Assembly (NCBI RefSeq): GCF_003049575.1
Contig: NZ_PYWI01000027.1
Location: forward strand, 1-55,213
Length of the DNA: 55,213 nt
Reading direction: 5' to 3'
Source of the DNA: Lysinibacillus parviboronicapiens
Lineage (GTDB): Bacteria; Bacillota; Bacilli; Bacillales_A; Planococcaceae
The position numbers and the translations under genes are program-made. The notes below the pieces were generated by a model that was given only the letters and a program-made list of their open reading frames with translations, was not told where the DNA came from and searched no databases. Numbering within the stretch: the stretch's first letter is position 1; each line of letters begins with the position of its first letter. Shown here one piece after another: positions 11,209-20,712 of the stretch.

Positions 11209-11976
11209 TTAGTAATTGCGTTTATATAGCTTATATAAACCTTTTAATGTTAAAAACGGATCGACTACATCGATAGCTTGCGTCTCCCCAGCAATTAAAT
11301 TTGCTAAACCACCCGTCGCAATAACAAGCGGCTCTTCCTTACTTTGTGTCTTCATGCGGTTAACGATGCCCTCAACTTGCCCAACAAAGCCATAAAAAAT
11401 TCCGGCTTGCATGGCAGAAACAGTAGTTTTCCCAACAATATGTGTAGGCTGCATTATTTCAATACGTGGTAATCTTGCTGCCTGCGTATACAACGCTTCT
11501 GTGGAAATAGTAATACCTGGGGCTATCGCGCCACCCATATAGTCACCTTTTTCATTCAAATAACAAAAAGTTGTCGCCGTACCGAAATCAACAATAATGA
11601 GCGGTGTCTGATAAGTATCCAGTGCTGCAATTGCATTAACAATGCGATCTGAGCCAACCTCTCGTGGATTTTCGTACTTAATATTTAAGCCTGTTTTTAC
11701 ACCTGGGCCAACAACAAGTGGTTTTTTTTGAAAGTACTTTTTACACATCGCTTCTAATGAAAACATAATAGGCGGCACGACCGAGGATATAATAATGCCC
11801 GTAATTTGTTCAAATGAAATGCCTGCATGATTAAAAAAGGCCTGTACTTGCATTGCGTACTCATCTTCAGTTTTATGAAGATCAGTAACCATTCGCCAAT
11901 GGAATGCTAGTTGTTCGTTGGTATCATAGACACCTAATACTATATTTGAATTTCCTGCATCTAATACTAAAATCAT
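11209..11976 (-). CDS. coaX: Type III pantothenate kinase
   Basis: Phosphorylates pantothenate, the first step of coenzyme A synthesis; type III enzymes need a monovalent cation and resist CoA feedback. The 255-residue ASKHA-fold protein shows the phosphate loop DAGNSN (6-11), [11 protein letters not shown] and [10 protein letters not shown] choose ATG 11976 because GGAGG lies eight bases upstream and the protein then begins [11 protein letters not shown] as the family does; a further 17 codons upstream remain in frame but lack a ribosome-binding site. No eukaryotic-type or CoaA-type kinase motifs are present. Confidence 0.95.
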   Translation of the reverse strand: MILVLDAGNSNIVLGVYDTNEQLAFHWRMVTDLHKTEDEYAMQVQAFFNHAGISFEQITGIIISSVVPPIMFSLEAMCKKYFQKKPLVVGPGVKTGLNIKYENPREVGSDRIVNAIAALDTYQTPLIIVDFGTATTFCYLNEKGDYMGGAIAPGITISTEALYTQAARLPRIEIMQPTHIVGKTTVSAMQAGIFYGFVGQVEGIVNRMKTQSKEEPLVIATGGLANLIAGETQAIDVVDPFLTLKGLYKLYKRNY

Positions 11977-12251
11977 GCCTGAAGCCTCCATATCTACTAC
12001 ACCTCGATGAGAATTCCCTGTCTGCATTCAGTCCAAATAAACAGCTTGTTTGGACATTGTTATGCGCAAAGACAATCAATGCTATTCAAAATCTGCCACA
12101 TCCGCCAGAATGTCTATTGCATAGACAAATAACAAAAAGTTGAAATATCTCGGCACAATTGAAAAGCGAGATTTCTACTGAATAAAGTTACAACTCTTTA
12201 GAAAATGATACCATAATTTTAAACGAAGGAAATAGCATTCATGCTCATGTT
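11977..12251 (-). other. Intergenic region between AKR gene and coaX
   Basis: No gene. It holds a decayed copy of the dispersed repeat seen elsewhere in the window (about 12053-12108), a spaced inverted repeat GTCCAAA / TTTGGAC (12031-12055) and a tight palindrome TGTCTAT-TGC-ATAGACA (12111-12127). A promoter for coaX must lie here but no strong -35/-10 pair stands out. Confidence 0.6.
12053..12108. repeat. Dispersed intergenic repeat, degenerate copy D
   Basis: TTCAAAATCTGCCACATCC resembles TTCAAAATCCGTGACATCC in copy A (38905-38998), at the same distance after a TTATGC-ACAAT stretch. The alignment was made by eye, and part of the repeat is missing. Confidence 0.5.
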
Positions 12252-12289
12252 AAAAGGAGCAAACCTACATGAATGGAAGGTTGCTCCTT
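12252..12289 (-). terminator. Rho-independent terminator of the aldo/keto reductase gene
   Basis: Minus-strand stem AAGGAGCAACC / GGTTTGCTCCTT with one bulged base and a 13-base loop, ending in TTTTAA, directly after the stop codon. Confidence 0.82.
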
Positions 12290-12294
12290 GAACA

Positions 12295-13128
12295 TTATTT
12301 AAAATCAAATTTTTCTGGGTCTGGACCACAGCGTAAGCCGTCGTTCAATGCATCCAGCTTCGCCATTTCTTCATCAGTAAGTGCAAAATCAAAGACACTT
12401 AAATTTTCTGTCATACGGCTAGGTGTCATTGTTTTTGGAATTGTCACGATACCATGTTGAATATCATAGCGTAAAACAATTTGCGCAGGTGTTTTACTAT
12501 ATTTTGCAGCTAACGCTTGAATCAAAGCCTCTTCTAACAAGGCACCATTCATCAGCGGTGACCATGCCTCAACTTGAATACCGTGTTCCTTACAATACGA
12601 TCGCACTTCTTCTTGCGTTAAATGCGGATGGAATTCAATTTGATTGATAACAGGGATAACCGTTGTCTCTTGCAATAAATTTTCTAGATGATGCACATGA
12701 AAGTTACTTACACCAATTGAGCGCACACGGCCATCTTGATATATTTTTTCTAGCGCCTTATATGCTTCGACATGGTTTTTATCTATACCTGGCCAATGGA
12801 TTAAATAAAGGTCCAAATATTCTAACCCTAATTTTTCAAGACTACGATTATAGGCTGTAAGAGTCTCTTCATAGGAAAGCTTGTCATTCCATACCTTTGA
12901 TGTTACAAATAGTTCTTCGCGTGTTACTAATCCTTCAGCAATCGCTGCGCGAATTCCTTGCCCAACACTTTCTTCGTTGCGATAAATTTGCGCCGTATCA
13001 ATGCTACGGTATCCTCTAGCAATGGCTGTTTTCACGGCCTCCGCCAAATCCTCACCTTCAGGCACACGAAATACTCCATAGCCAATTAACGGCATTTCAA
13101 GGCCATTATTCAATGTTACGTTTCCCAT
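12295..13128 (-). CDS. Aldo/keto reductase
   Basis: NADPH-dependent reductase of aldehydes and ketones, substrate unknown. The 277-residue TIM barrel has the full catalytic tetrad: Asp44 and Tyr49 (DTAQIYRNE), Lys78 (TSKVW) and His111 (LIHWPG). The NADP-binding end has IPKTMTPSRMTENL. It resembles the YvgN/YtbE glyoxal and methylglyoxal reductase group of Bacillus, which is a family resemblance only. Start is ATG 13128 with AGGAG eight bases upstream; a longer frame reaching 13173 runs through a palindrome and is rejected. It sits alone between ftsH and coaX, adjacent in B. subtilis, with its own terminator and a perfect inverted repeat upstream. Confidence 0.92.
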   Translation of the reverse strand: MGNVTLNNGLEMPLIGYGVFRVPEGEDLAEAVKTAIARGYRSIDTAQIYRNEESVGQGIRAAIAEGLVTREELFVTSKVWNDKLSYEETLTAYNRSLEKLGLEYLDLYLIHWPGIDKNHVEAYKALEKIYQDGRVRSIGVSNFHVHHLENLLQETTVIPVINQIEFHPHLTQEEVRSYCKEHGIQVEAWSPLMNGALLEEALIQALAAKYSKTPAQIVLRYDIQHGIVTIPKTMTPSRMTENLSVFDFALTDEEMAKLDALNDGLRCGPDPEKFDFK

Positions 13129-13145
13129 GTTTAACACTCCTATCC

Positions 13146-13174
13146 AATGTATTATGCAAAATGCATAATACATT
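13146..13174. promoter_or_regulatory. Perfect inverted repeat, probable operator of the aldo/keto reductase gene
   Basis: Two 13-base arms, AATGTATTATGCA and TGCATAATACATT, separated by AAA. It lies 17 bases upstream of the AKR start codon and includes a possible -10 box (TATTAT). Symmetry, AT-rich arms and position suit a dimeric repressor. The regulator is not in the window. Confidence 0.7.
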
Positions 13175-13212
13175 ATCTATATCCTAATGCTTTATGCTAA
13201 AAAAAGGCAAAG

Positions 13213-13244
13213 AAAAAGACTGTTTACGAAATTCGTAAACAGTC
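13213..13244 (-). terminator. Rho-independent terminator of ftsH
   Basis: Minus-strand stem GACTGTTTACGAA / TTCGTAAACAGTC, almost loopless, followed by TTTTTCTTT, about 10 bases after the ftsH stop. Confidence 0.9.
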
Positions 13245-13254
13245 CACTACGTCA

Positions 13255-15279
13255 TTAATCACGCTTTTCATCGAAACCTTTTGGTGTATCTTGTTGCTCA
13301 CCATCATCTTTTGGTAAATCAGCCGTTGTTGGACTTGGCTCATCACTTAACAACTCTTTTTTAAGAATTGGTTGTTGACCAACCTTTTCTAGCATCGGCT
13401 GAGCCTCAGCTTTTGGTGCGTCAAGTTTCTCTACAACCTCTGGTTCTGGTAAAACGCCGTGGTCACGTAAATGCTCAATTTCTTGCGCGTTCAATGTTTC
13501 TTTGTCCATCAATGTTGTCGCAATTAAATCAAGTAAATTACGATTTTCCGTTAAAATACGTTTTGTACGCTCATACTGCGTATCGATTATTTTTTGCATT
13601 TCTTTATCAATTTCATAGGCAACCGAATCTGAATAGTTTTGATCAGAATTAAAGTCACGACCTAAGAATACATTGCCACCCTGACTTGAACCAAATTGCA
13701 TTGCGCCAAGATTCTCACTCATACCATATTCAGTAACCATAGCACGTGCTATGCTTGTTACTTTTTGGAAGTCATTATGTGCACCAGTAGATACTTCGCC
13801 AAGCACAATTTCCTCAGCTACTCGACCACCAAGAAGCCCAGCAATACGATCTAATAGCTCTTGTTTTGTCGTGAAGAAACGTTCTTCCTTCGGTAACATA
13901 ATTGCATAACCACCCGCTTGACCACGAGGAACAATTGTTACTTTGTGTACTGTATCCGCTTCATCAAGTTCTAGACCAACAACAACATGCCCCGCTTCAT
14001 GGAAGGAAACAAGTTTTTTCTCTTTAGCAGAGTACACACGGCTCGCTTTCGCTGGACCCGCGATTACGCGGTCAGACGCCTCATCGATATCTGCCATATT
14101 TATGGAACGTTTACTTTTACGTGCCGCTACAAGCGCCGCTTCGTTCAATAAGTTTTCTAAGTCCGCACCTGAGAAACCAGGTGTACGTTGTGCTACAGCA
14201 CCTAAATCAACTGAATCTGCTAAAGGTTTATTGCGTGCATGCACTTTTAGAATCGCTTCACGACCTTTTACATCAGGGTGTCCTACTGTAATTTGACGGT
14301 CAAAACGACCAGGACGTAATAAGGCTTTATCTAAAATATCTGGACGGTTTGTTGCAGCGATAATAATAATACCTTCATTTGCACCGAAGCCATCCATTTC
14401 AACTAACAATTGGTTCAATGTTTGTTCACGTTCATCGTGACCGCCACCTAGACCTGCGCCACGTTGGCGACCAACCGCATCAATTTCATCGATGAAAATG
14501 ATACATGGTGCATTTTTCTTCGCGTTTTCAAATAAGTCACGAACACGTGATGCACCGACACCGACAAACATTTCTACGAAGTCAGAACCTGAAATCGAGA
14601 AGAATGGAACACCCGCTTCGCCCGCTACCGCACGAGCAAGTAATGTTTTACCTGTACCTGGAGGACCTACGAGTAAGATACCTTTTGGAATACGTGCGCC
14701 GATTTCAGTGAATTTGCGGTGATCCTTTAAGAAATCAACAACCTCTACAAGTTCCGCTTTCTCTTCATCTGCACCCGCTACATCTGTAAAACGAACTTTT
14801 TTCTTTTGATCATCATAAAGTTTAGCTTTACTTTTACCAAAGCTCATTACTTTATTGCCTCCACCTTGAGATTGACTCATTAGGAAGAAGAATAAGAAGA
14901 TGATGATGATGAATGGGATAATTCCTGTGAAAAACTGTACCCATCCGCTAGTTTCTGGCGCTTTTAAAAATTCAATATTGCTATTTTTATCTTTCGCAGC
15001 AGCATCGATTCGATCCATTAACGATTGATTTTCACGTGGTAGGTTCACTGTAAAACTGTCGCCTTTTTCATAGCCTTTCATTGAACCTTCAACGATATAA
15101 ACTGATTTATCAGGTTGAATTTTTGCTTCTGTAATTTCATTCTTATCAAGAGCCTCTAAAAACTCTGGATAAGTAATTTCTTTCGTAGGTGATTTTCCAC
15201 CATTGAAAGTACCAAATATACCGATAATCACTAAGAAAATCAGTAAATAAAATATGGTATATCGAAATATTCGATTCAT
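13255..15279 (-). CDS. ftsH: ATP-dependent zinc metalloprotease FtsH
   Basis: Membrane-bound AAA protease that degrades damaged membrane proteins and short-lived regulators; in Bacillus it is needed for normal sporulation. The 674-residue protein has membrane helices at about 6-25 and 115-134, Walker A GPPGTGKT (205-212), Walker B IIFIDEID (260-267), the second region of homology around 310-327 and the zinc site HEAGH (427-431). The start is ATG 15279, with AGGAGG six bases upstream; an ATG at 15294 lies before that site and has none of its own. An acidic, proline-rich tail ends the protein. A terminator follows. Repeat copy C lies between hpt and ftsH. Confidence 0.98.
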   Translation of the reverse strand: MNRIFRYTIFYLLIFLVIIGIFGTFNGGKSPTKEITYPEFLEALDKNEITEAKIQPDKSVYIVEGSMKGYEKGDSFTVNLPRENQSLMDRIDAAAKDKNSNIEFLKAPETSGWVQFFTGIIPFIIIIFLFFFLMSQSQGGGNKVMSFGKSKAKLYDDQKKKVRFTDVAGADEEKAELVEVVDFLKDHRKFTEIGARIPKGILLVGPPGTGKTLLARAVAGEAGVPFFSISGSDFVEMFVGVGASRVRDLFENAKKNAPCIIFIDEIDAVGRQRGAGLGGGHDEREQTLNQLLVEMDGFGANEGIIIIAATNRPDILDKALLRPGRFDRQITVGHPDVKGREAILKVHARNKPLADSVDLGAVAQRTPGFSGADLENLLNEAALVAARKSKRSINMADIDEASDRVIAGPAKASRVYSAKEKKLVSFHEAGHVVVGLELDEADTVHKVTIVPRGQAGGYAIMLPKEERFFTTKQELLDRIAGLLGGRVAEEIVLGEVSTGAHNDFQKVTSIARAMVTEYGMSENLGAMQFGSSQGGNVFLGRDFNSDQNYSDSVAYEIDKEMQKIIDTQYERTKRILTENRNLLDLIATTLMDKETLNAQEIEHLRDHGVLPEPEVVEKLDAPKAEAQPMLEKVGQQPILKKELLSDEPSPTTADLPKDDGEQQDTPKGFDEKRD

Positions 15280-15425
15280 CTCCAGCCTCCTCATTACAAA
15301 CAGAAAAATTATAAGTAAAATCTTAACATATCATGATTTCATCATACAACGAAAAGCCTTACTTAAAAAAAGTTTCGTTCGATTTTTGTCAAAATCTAAA
15401 CATATTTATTTGTAGCAAATTACGT

Positions 15426-15540
15426 TCCAGCTTAATTGTACCTAGCACTTTTCATTCGGTACAGTTAAACAATGTGTCCAGATTTCGAATTGACTGTACT
15501 TGCACAACTCAAAACCTATAACATCCGCTGGAGGCTTTAA
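15426..15540. repeat. Dispersed intergenic repeat, copy C
   Basis: Shares GTCCAGATTTCGAATT with GTCCGGATTTTGAATT in copy A (14 of 16), then GCACAA and ACATCC in the same order. Its left part, TTAATTGTACCT, matches copy B (50912-50980). The rest of the 284-base hpt-ftsH gap is AT-rich sequence that should carry the ftsH promoter, not clearly identified. Confidence 0.6.
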
Positions 15541-15563
15541 TTTTATACAGCTAGCAGTTGATA

Positions 15564-16106
15564 TTAAAAAGAGTAGACTGCTGGCTTTAAAATACCGATA
15601 TACGGTAAGTTTCGATACTTCTCTGCATAGTCTAAACCATAACCAACAACAAATCCATCTGGGACCTTAAAACCAACATAATCAGCAGATAAGTTCACTT
15701 TACGACCCGATGGTTTATCTAGCAGTGTTACGATTTTAATGGATTTTGCCTTACGGTACTTAAATAAGTCAACTAGGTAACTCAAAGTTAAACCGCTATC
15801 AATAATGTCTTCGATAATTAATACATCACGTCCCTCAACGCTTGTATTTAAGTCCTTTAAGATTTTCACTTCACCAGATGACACCGTAGCATTACCATAA
15901 CTTGAGACATCCATAAAATCTAGCTCGATGAACGAATCGAAGCGCTTCATCAAGTCAGTCATAAATGGCATCGCACCTTTAAGTACACCAACAGCTAACG
16001 GGAATGAATCTTGGTATTCCTCTGTCAATTGAGCACCTAACTCAGCAATTCTTTCTTGCAATTGTTCTTCTGTAATCATAATTTTTTCAATGTCATTTTG
16101 TAACAT
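15564..16106 (-). CDS. hpt: Hypoxanthine phosphoribosyltransferase
   Basis: Salvages hypoxanthine and guanine to IMP and GMP using PRPP. The 180-residue protein has the type I PRTase loop [14 protein letters not shown] (95-108) and an N-terminal [10 protein letters not shown] block (40-49) that places pyrophosphate. Start is ATG 16106 with GAGGAGG seven bases upstream. It follows tilS by 71 bases on the same strand; in B. subtilis TilS and HprT work together to activate ftsH transcription, and the same neighbours are present here. This makes a regulatory role plausible but is not shown by the sequence. Confidence 0.96.
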   Translation of the reverse strand: MLQNDIEKIMITEEQLQERIAELGAQLTEEYQDSFPLAVGVLKGAMPFMTDLMKRFDSFIELDFMDVSSYGNATVSSGEVKILKDLNTSVEGRDVLIIEDIIDSGLTLSYLVDLFKYRKAKSIKIVTLLDKPSGRKVNLSADYVGFKVPDGFVVGYGLDYAEKYRNLPYIGILKPAVYSF

Positions 16107-16177
16107 ATCGATTCCTCCTCGTGTGTATCAAAAATTTTCAACCTTAAAGATAAAGGTGAAATATTTTACAAAGACCA

Positions 16178-17584
16178 TTAGTCTACGATGAGCACTGTAT
16201 CATCGTTTGGCCGTGCAGTGGTGGAAAAGAAAATCCCCATACGCACACCAATTACCGCTACGACCTCATCAGATTGAGTAATCAGTAACGGCCAGCTATT
16301 TCGCTCATTTAAAGGAATCTTTTCATCTATAAAAAGGCGAGATAAGCGTTTTGGCTGATCCATTCCTTTTAACAGCATTCGGTCTCCTTCCTTACGTGCC
16401 CTAATATAGAGCGGAAGTGTAAGTTTGCTAGCGTCAAAATAAAAAAGTTGGGCAGTATCCGTCAACAATTCAGTTGATAGTTCAGTCAGCTTAACTAAGC
16501 GAAGGCGCACACCCTTTGTCACTGTTATCCATCCATTGGCAGTTGAAATTATTGGATTCTCAGCAGATGTTGGACCTTCGCATAATTCTTTCTTGTGAAT
16601 CGTCAATTTTCCGTAACTGCGAACTGCTATTAAACCTTCTGGCAAGTGAACTTCAGCATAACCCGCTGTCGCATCACATAGCTTTAAAAGCGAAGTTAAT
16701 AAAGCATAACTTTGTATTGTATTTGAATCTTTGTAAAGATAGTTTAATAGTATTAAAATGAGTCTCCTTTGTAAAGCAACTGGTACCAATTGAAATTCTT
16801 CAATTTCCATACTATACAAATTTCTGTTGTTTCTTGTCATAATCTTTGAAAATGTGTCTTGTGCCAGTGTCATTAAGAATGCATCATCTTCTTGTAAATG
16901 CTGTGTAAAACGGCTCACCTGCTCTGCTACTCGTGGATTTTCCAGTTCCAATAAGGGTACAACGTGGTGTCTAAAACGATTTCGTACATAATCGTCTTTA
17001 TTGTTGCTAGCATCTTCCCTATAATCTAAGCCTAGCTTCTGTAAATATTCCCTTATTTCGGTCTTTGTAACCGTTAAAAACGGACGAATTAATGATTTTC
17101 CCTCAAAAAAACGCTGTGGGCGAATACCTTGCATACTATTCATCGTTGCATTTTTCGTCAGGCCCATTAATACTGATTCCAGTTGGTCGTCCGCATGATG
17201 TGCAGTTACAAGCTTGGTTGCCATCGTTTTTTGCATGATTTCTCCAAAATAACGATATCGCTCTCTGCGACAAATAAGTTGTGAGTTGCCATTTTCCAAA
17301 GCCTTTATTTCGGGAATCGGGATGGCAGTTGCGTGCAAGTTAATGCCATATTTGTTGCAATATCGCTGTACAAAAGCTCTATCCTCCGCGGATGCCTCTC
17401 CTCTCAGCATGTGATCGACATGCACAGCTTCTATCCGAATTCCCCATTGATCTTTTGTTGTTACAAAATAATGGAGCAATGCCATTGAGTCTACTCCGCC
17501 CGAAACGGCGACGAGAAGATGGTCGTCTTGCTGTAATAATTGCTCTTCTTCAATAAATTGTTTGACCTTTAATTCAAATGACAA
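16178..17584 (-). CDS. tilS: tRNA(Ile)-lysidine synthetase
   Basis: Converts the wobble cytidine of the CAU-anticodon tRNA-Ile to lysidine, so that it reads AUA and is charged with isoleucine. The 468-residue protein has the N-type ATP pyrophosphatase PP-loop SGGVDS (28-33), the conserved VDHMLRGEAS and TAHHADDQLE blocks, and a C-terminal tRNA-binding half (RKEGDRMLLKGM). Start is TTG 17584 with GGGGAGGAG six bases upstream. It lies 25 bases after spoIIE; yabS and yabT, which separate the two in B. subtilis, are absent. Activity on the tRNA-Met at 20550 is not expected. Confidence 0.95.
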   Translation of the reverse strand: MSFELKVKQFIEEEQLLQQDDHLLVAVSGGVDSMALLHYFVTTKDQWGIRIEAVHVDHMLRGEASAEDRAFVQRYCNKYGINLHATAIPIPEIKALENGNSQLICRRERYRYFGEIMQKTMATKLVTAHHADDQLESVLMGLTKNATMNSMQGIRPQRFFEGKSLIRPFLTVTKTEIREYLQKLGLDYREDASNNKDDYVRNRFRHHVVPLLELENPRVAEQVSRFTQHLQEDDAFLMTLAQDTFSKIMTRNNRNLYSMEIEEFQLVPVALQRRLILILLNYLYKDSNTIQSYALLTSLLKLCDATAGYAEVHLPEGLIAVRSYGKLTIHKKELCEGPTSAENPIISTANGWITVTKGVRLRLVKLTELSTELLTDTAQLFYFDASKLTLPLYIRARKEGDRMLLKGMDQPKRLSRLFIDEKIPLNERNSWPLLITQSDEVVAVIGVRMGIFFSTTARPNDDTVLIVD

Positions 17585-17609
17585 ACGCTTCTCCTCCCCT
17601 TTTCGTTTT

Positions 17610-20003
17610 TTATGATGACTTACTCATGGAGTATTGAACTGGTCTAAACACCGCCCAAGTTGGAACAACATGTGTCACTTCTAACATCAAAACTGTACAA
17701 TCATCCTCTATCTCATAATAAGCTTGGAAAGACTGCATGATTGTTGTTAACTTTTCTTGTATCGATTTATTTGTGCCAGCTACCTGTTGTGCTTGCGCTA
17801 AAAATGCCTCTTCCTGTTCATCCCAATCAGCAACACTTGAAAACAAGCCATCTGAATGCATGAGAATAACATCCCCCGCCTTCAGCTTTCTTTTTTCAGC
17901 TTCGACCGCTGATATAGACAAGAATCCGACTGGTGCAGCATTACTTTCAACCTTCAACACCTCTTTGCCACGTAAGATATACGTAGACATCCCGCCAGCC
18001 TTCCATGACCATAAATCACCATGTTGCAAGTCAACCAGAGCAAAATCAAGAGTTGCATACATATCGTTTTGCTGCTTCAGTGACATTACATAGTGCAAAG
18101 TATGCATAGCCGTCTCTGGGTTCATATTGAAATTCAAGCACTCTCGCATCATGTGAATCAGTTTCCTACTCTCATGTTGAGCTTCTTTACTCTGTCCCAT
18201 ACCATCCGACAATAAAATGGCAAAGAGCCCAGGGTGTAATTGAAATAGGGCATGAGAGTCGCCAGAATACAATGTCGCATCTTTTGACATACTATATATA
18301 TCATACTCTACTTCGAAGCTAATAGCAGACCTAAAGCTAACTTGAATGTGGCGAAATGGTACATCACACGCGACTACTTTCTCAATTTCAAAAGGTTCAT
18401 CGAAAATTTCATATAATATTGGCAAAATCATCCTTTCCGCTAATGTCGTATCATCCTCCCAATTGACTCGCGCAGGAGCTAGCGCACAAACAATTTTTCG
18501 CGCACCCGCCTTATTACTTAACACATCTAACTGAAAACACTCGATATGTGCATCCTTCAAACGCTGAACTATATCCTTTTCCACACTTACGAAAGAAATA
18601 GTTTCCTCCTTCATTTCCGCAATTAGTTGATTTAGATGATTGCTCATATCCCGTAATTGCAGTGCAATCATCTTCTTGCCGTGAAAATACTGTCCATTTA
18701 TACGTTCTCTGTACAACTCTGTATCTAGCTCTTCGAAAATTTTCGTCGATTTCACACATCTATAACGTATTTGGTCTTCTACACGGTGAATGGAGGATTC
18801 CTTTCCCACACCCTTCATATGAAACCAATCTGTCATAAGCTTGTCCATACCATTATTTTGTGCTCCCCAGCACCTATCATAACGAAAACAGCTTAAACAT
18901 GTATTCATCGGTGCAACCTCTTCTTTCGTAGCCACAGGTGCCGTCATAAACCGCTCAAATACCAGTTCTTTCATGAAATGCACAAAGTGTTGGAAATGCT
19001 CTAACTTAAACGTAACATGCTCTGTCAACCAATGCTGACGTGCCAACAATATTTCTTCACGTTGTGGAAACAGCTTGTCCCTCACCTTATCCGAATAGCT
19101 TTTCGGAATGACTAAGAAAACAATACTGCCGATAACAATTGATGTAAAATACACGCTATCTAACGGCAATGTTGCATCGTAAAATAAAAAAAACACACTC
19201 GGCATAATACTGCCAATGGTCACACCAAATCGCCCTGCTCTTGCTCCCATACCTGCGCATAGTCCGGTTAATGTTGCAACAGATAGCATACCTGTAAACG
19301 AAAGCTTCGCAACACCTATTAGTGTTCCAAGTACCGCGCCGATTACCGTCGCTAATGGCACACTTCCAACCAGGGCCCCAAAGCAAATAAGTAGCTGCAA
19401 TAAAAAGATTGGCAATGAAAAATAGCTTATAACCACTGCCTGCATCCCTGTAAGCATGGCGGCAAATACCACTAACCCTGAGCCAAGCTTTTCATATGTC
19501 CAATGGCTTGTAAACCACTCATAGGAGTTTACAAATAAAACCTGCATAAATAACGTCATAATAAGGGCTAAGGCTGCTTCACACCCCACATAAAACTGGA
19601 CAAGTACTGGTGGTAAGCCTTGATGCATGACCCCCTGCCACAGAATTTGGACAAGTACTACGGCCAGTGAAACGGCAATACTCTGTGGCAATCGCCAATA
19701 GCGAAAACGCATGATGCATTCATACATAACGATTTGCAGTGCCAAAATGACAACCTGTCCAAAACCAAGAAAAAAACAACCTATTAAGCTTCCAACTAAC
19801 ACAAACTTGGCATATTCTTTATACTTACCACGAATAATTGCCCAAAAAGGAACGGAGAAAGGTACAGCTGCTTCAAACACAACAGACTGAGCTAAAAAAA
19901 AGGATGTTAAAAAAAATAGAGAGCCTATTAGTAATTGTCTTTTTTTCGCCCCTAATTTTTGGTCTTCTACATTCTCTGTTTCATACCATTCAACACTTGT
20001 CAT
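17610..20003 (-). CDS. spoIIE: Stage II sporulation protein E, PP2C-type phosphatase
   Basis: Membrane phosphatase at the polar septum that dephosphorylates SpoIIAA and so activates sigma-F in the forespore; it also interacts with FtsZ. The 797-residue protein (827 in B. subtilis) has about ten membrane helices in its first 300 residues, a central FtsZ-binding and oligomerisation region with cysteines (CLSCFRYDRCWG), and a C-terminal PP2C domain. The metal-binding aspartates are in LLSDGMGQS (about 596-604) and MHSDGLF (about 715-721). Start is ATG 20003 with AAAGGGG eight bases upstream. The promoter upstream is of the Spo0A-dependent type with long spacing. Confidence 0.96.
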   Translation of the reverse strand: MTSVEWYETENVEDQKLGAKKRQLLIGSLFFLTSFFLAQSVVFEAAVPFSVPFWAIIRGKYKEYAKFVLVGSLIGCFFLGFGQVVILALQIVMYECIMRFRYWRLPQSIAVSLAVVLVQILWQGVMHQGLPPVLVQFYVGCEAALALIMTLFMQVLFVNSYEWFTSHWTYEKLGSGLVVFAAMLTGMQAVVISYFSLPIFLLQLLICFGALVGSVPLATVIGAVLGTLIGVAKLSFTGMLSVATLTGLCAGMGARAGRFGVTIGSIMPSVFFLFYDATLPLDSVYFTSIVIGSIVFLVIPKSYSDKVRDKLFPQREEILLARQHWLTEHVTFKLEHFQHFVHFMKELVFERFMTAPVATKEEVAPMNTCLSCFRYDRCWGAQNNGMDKLMTDWFHMKGVGKESSIHRVEDQIRYRCVKSTKIFEELDTELYRERINGQYFHGKKMIALQLRDMSNHLNQLIAEMKEETISFVSVEKDIVQRLKDAHIECFQLDVLSNKAGARKIVCALAPARVNWEDDTTLAERMILPILYEIFDEPFEIEKVVACDVPFRHIQVSFRSAISFEVEYDIYSMSKDATLYSGDSHALFQLHPGLFAILLSDGMGQSKEAQHESRKLIHMMRECLNFNMNPETAMHTLHYVMSLKQQNDMYATLDFALVDLQHGDLWSWKAGGMSTYILRGKEVLKVESNAAPVGFLSISAVEAEKRKLKAGDVILMHSDGLFSSVADWDEQEEAFLAQAQQVAGTNKSIQEKLTTIMQSFQAYYEIEDDCTVLMLEVTHVVPTWAVFRPVQYSMSKSS

Positions 20004-20032
20004 TTCTATATCCCCTTTCTACACTTTTGGTT

Positions 20033-20100
20033 ATTATAAGAAATTATGTGTGGAAAGATTGTCTGACGATGACAGAAAAAAATATAAAAATTTCGACGAA
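20033..20100 (-). promoter_or_regulatory. spoIIE promoter with 21-bp spacing and Spo0A box
   Basis: On the minus strand TATAAT (20033-20038) is preceded after 21 bases by CAGACA (20060-20065). A 0A-box-like TTCGTCGAA (20092-20100) matches eight of nine bases of TTTGTCGAA, and TGACGAT on the plus strand (20064-20070) overlaps the -35 box. Long spacing with 0A boxes is known for B. subtilis spoIIE and spoIIG. Confidence 0.72.
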
Positions 20101-20411
20101 TACATGTGCATAAATACGAGAATTGGCAGCAACTACTATAAAAACTGTTAGATTCATACTATCAGTAGCTTTCTGCGCCGCAAGGGCTAGAAAATTTACG
20201 AGATAAAAACAAATACCTACAAAAATTGAGCAAATTTTATAAATTTAAAGTGTTCAAATAACAACCATATTACTTATCTTCCCATCTGGTGCAATACAAT
20301 CTTTTTTTCATTATGTAAATCTGTTTCATCATTTATCATCGCATAGTTCTAAATGAATTTATTTATTTTTCATATATCGCTTATTTTTATTAACTTCTTT
20401 TACAAATCTTC
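20101..20411. other. Intergenic region upstream of the tRNA cluster
   Basis: No gene seen on either strand. The sequence is AT-rich and separates the divergent spoIIE and tRNA promoters. I see no conserved element apart from the flanking promoters. Confidence 0.6.
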
Positions 20412-20440
20412 TTGACACTTATAATAATTGTTTGTATTAT
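20412..20440 (+). promoter_or_regulatory. Sigma-A promoter of the tRNA cluster
   Basis: TTGACA (20412-20417), 17-base spacer, TATTAT (20435-20440), 24 bases before the first tRNA. A consensus -35 box with optimal spacing fits a strong stable-RNA promoter. Confidence 0.88.
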
Positions 20441-20464
20441 TTAACTTGTCCTCTAAAGAGGTAT

Positions 20465-20539
20465 GCGGAAGTAGTTCAGTGGTAGAACACCACCTTGCCA
20501 AGGTGGGGGTCGCGAGTTCGAACCTCGTCTTCCGCTCCA
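20465..20539 (+). tRNA. tRNA-Gly (anticodon GCC)
   Basis: 75 nt including encoded CCA. The acceptor stem GCGGAAG/CTTCCGC is perfect, the anticodon loop TTGCCAA is flanked by a CCACC/GGTGG stem, and the T-loop is GTTCGAA. It is first of three tRNAs on one transcript. Confidence 0.97.
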
Positions 20540-20549
20540 TCAATATTTT

Positions 20550-20626
20550 GGCGGCCTAGCTCAGCTGGCTAGAGCGTACGGTTCATACCCGTAAGGTCGG
20601 GGGTTCGATCCCCTCGGCCGCCACCA
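20550..20626 (+). tRNA. tRNA-Met (anticodon CAT, elongator)
   Basis: 77 nt including encoded CCA. Acceptor stem GGCGGCC/GGCCGCC, anticodon loop TTCATAC, T-loop GTTCGAT. The paired G1-C72 rules out the initiator type. Close resemblance to the B. subtilis elongator tRNA-Met argues against the lysidine-modified tRNA-Ile that also carries CAT. Confidence 0.92.
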
Positions 20627-20632
20627 TAAGTA

Positions 20633-20704
20633 GGCCCCTTGGTCAAGCGGTTAAGACACCGCCCTTTCACGGCGGTAACACGGGTTCGAATCCCGTAGGG
20701 GTCA
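20633..20704 (+). tRNA. tRNA-Glu (anticodon TTC)
   Basis: 72 nt. Acceptor stem GGCCCCT/AGGGGTC, anticodon loop CTTTCAC on a CCGCC/GGCGG stem, T-loop GTTCGAA. Unlike its two neighbours, the 3' CCA is not encoded (ATCA follows the stem), so CCA must be added enzymatically. Confidence 0.96.
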
Positions 20705-20712
20705 TCATATGC

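Noticed and set aside
15301..15400. ftsH sigma-A promoter candidates (TTGACA at about 15376, TATAAT near the start)
   Set aside because: None pairs a good -35 with a good -10 at 16-18 bases, so no promoter feature was written.
20550..20626. tRNA-Ile with lysidine (CAT anticodon), suggested by nearby tilS
   Set aside because: Stem and loop sequence follows elongator tRNA-Met; the Ile2 tRNA in Bacillus has a different acceptor stem.
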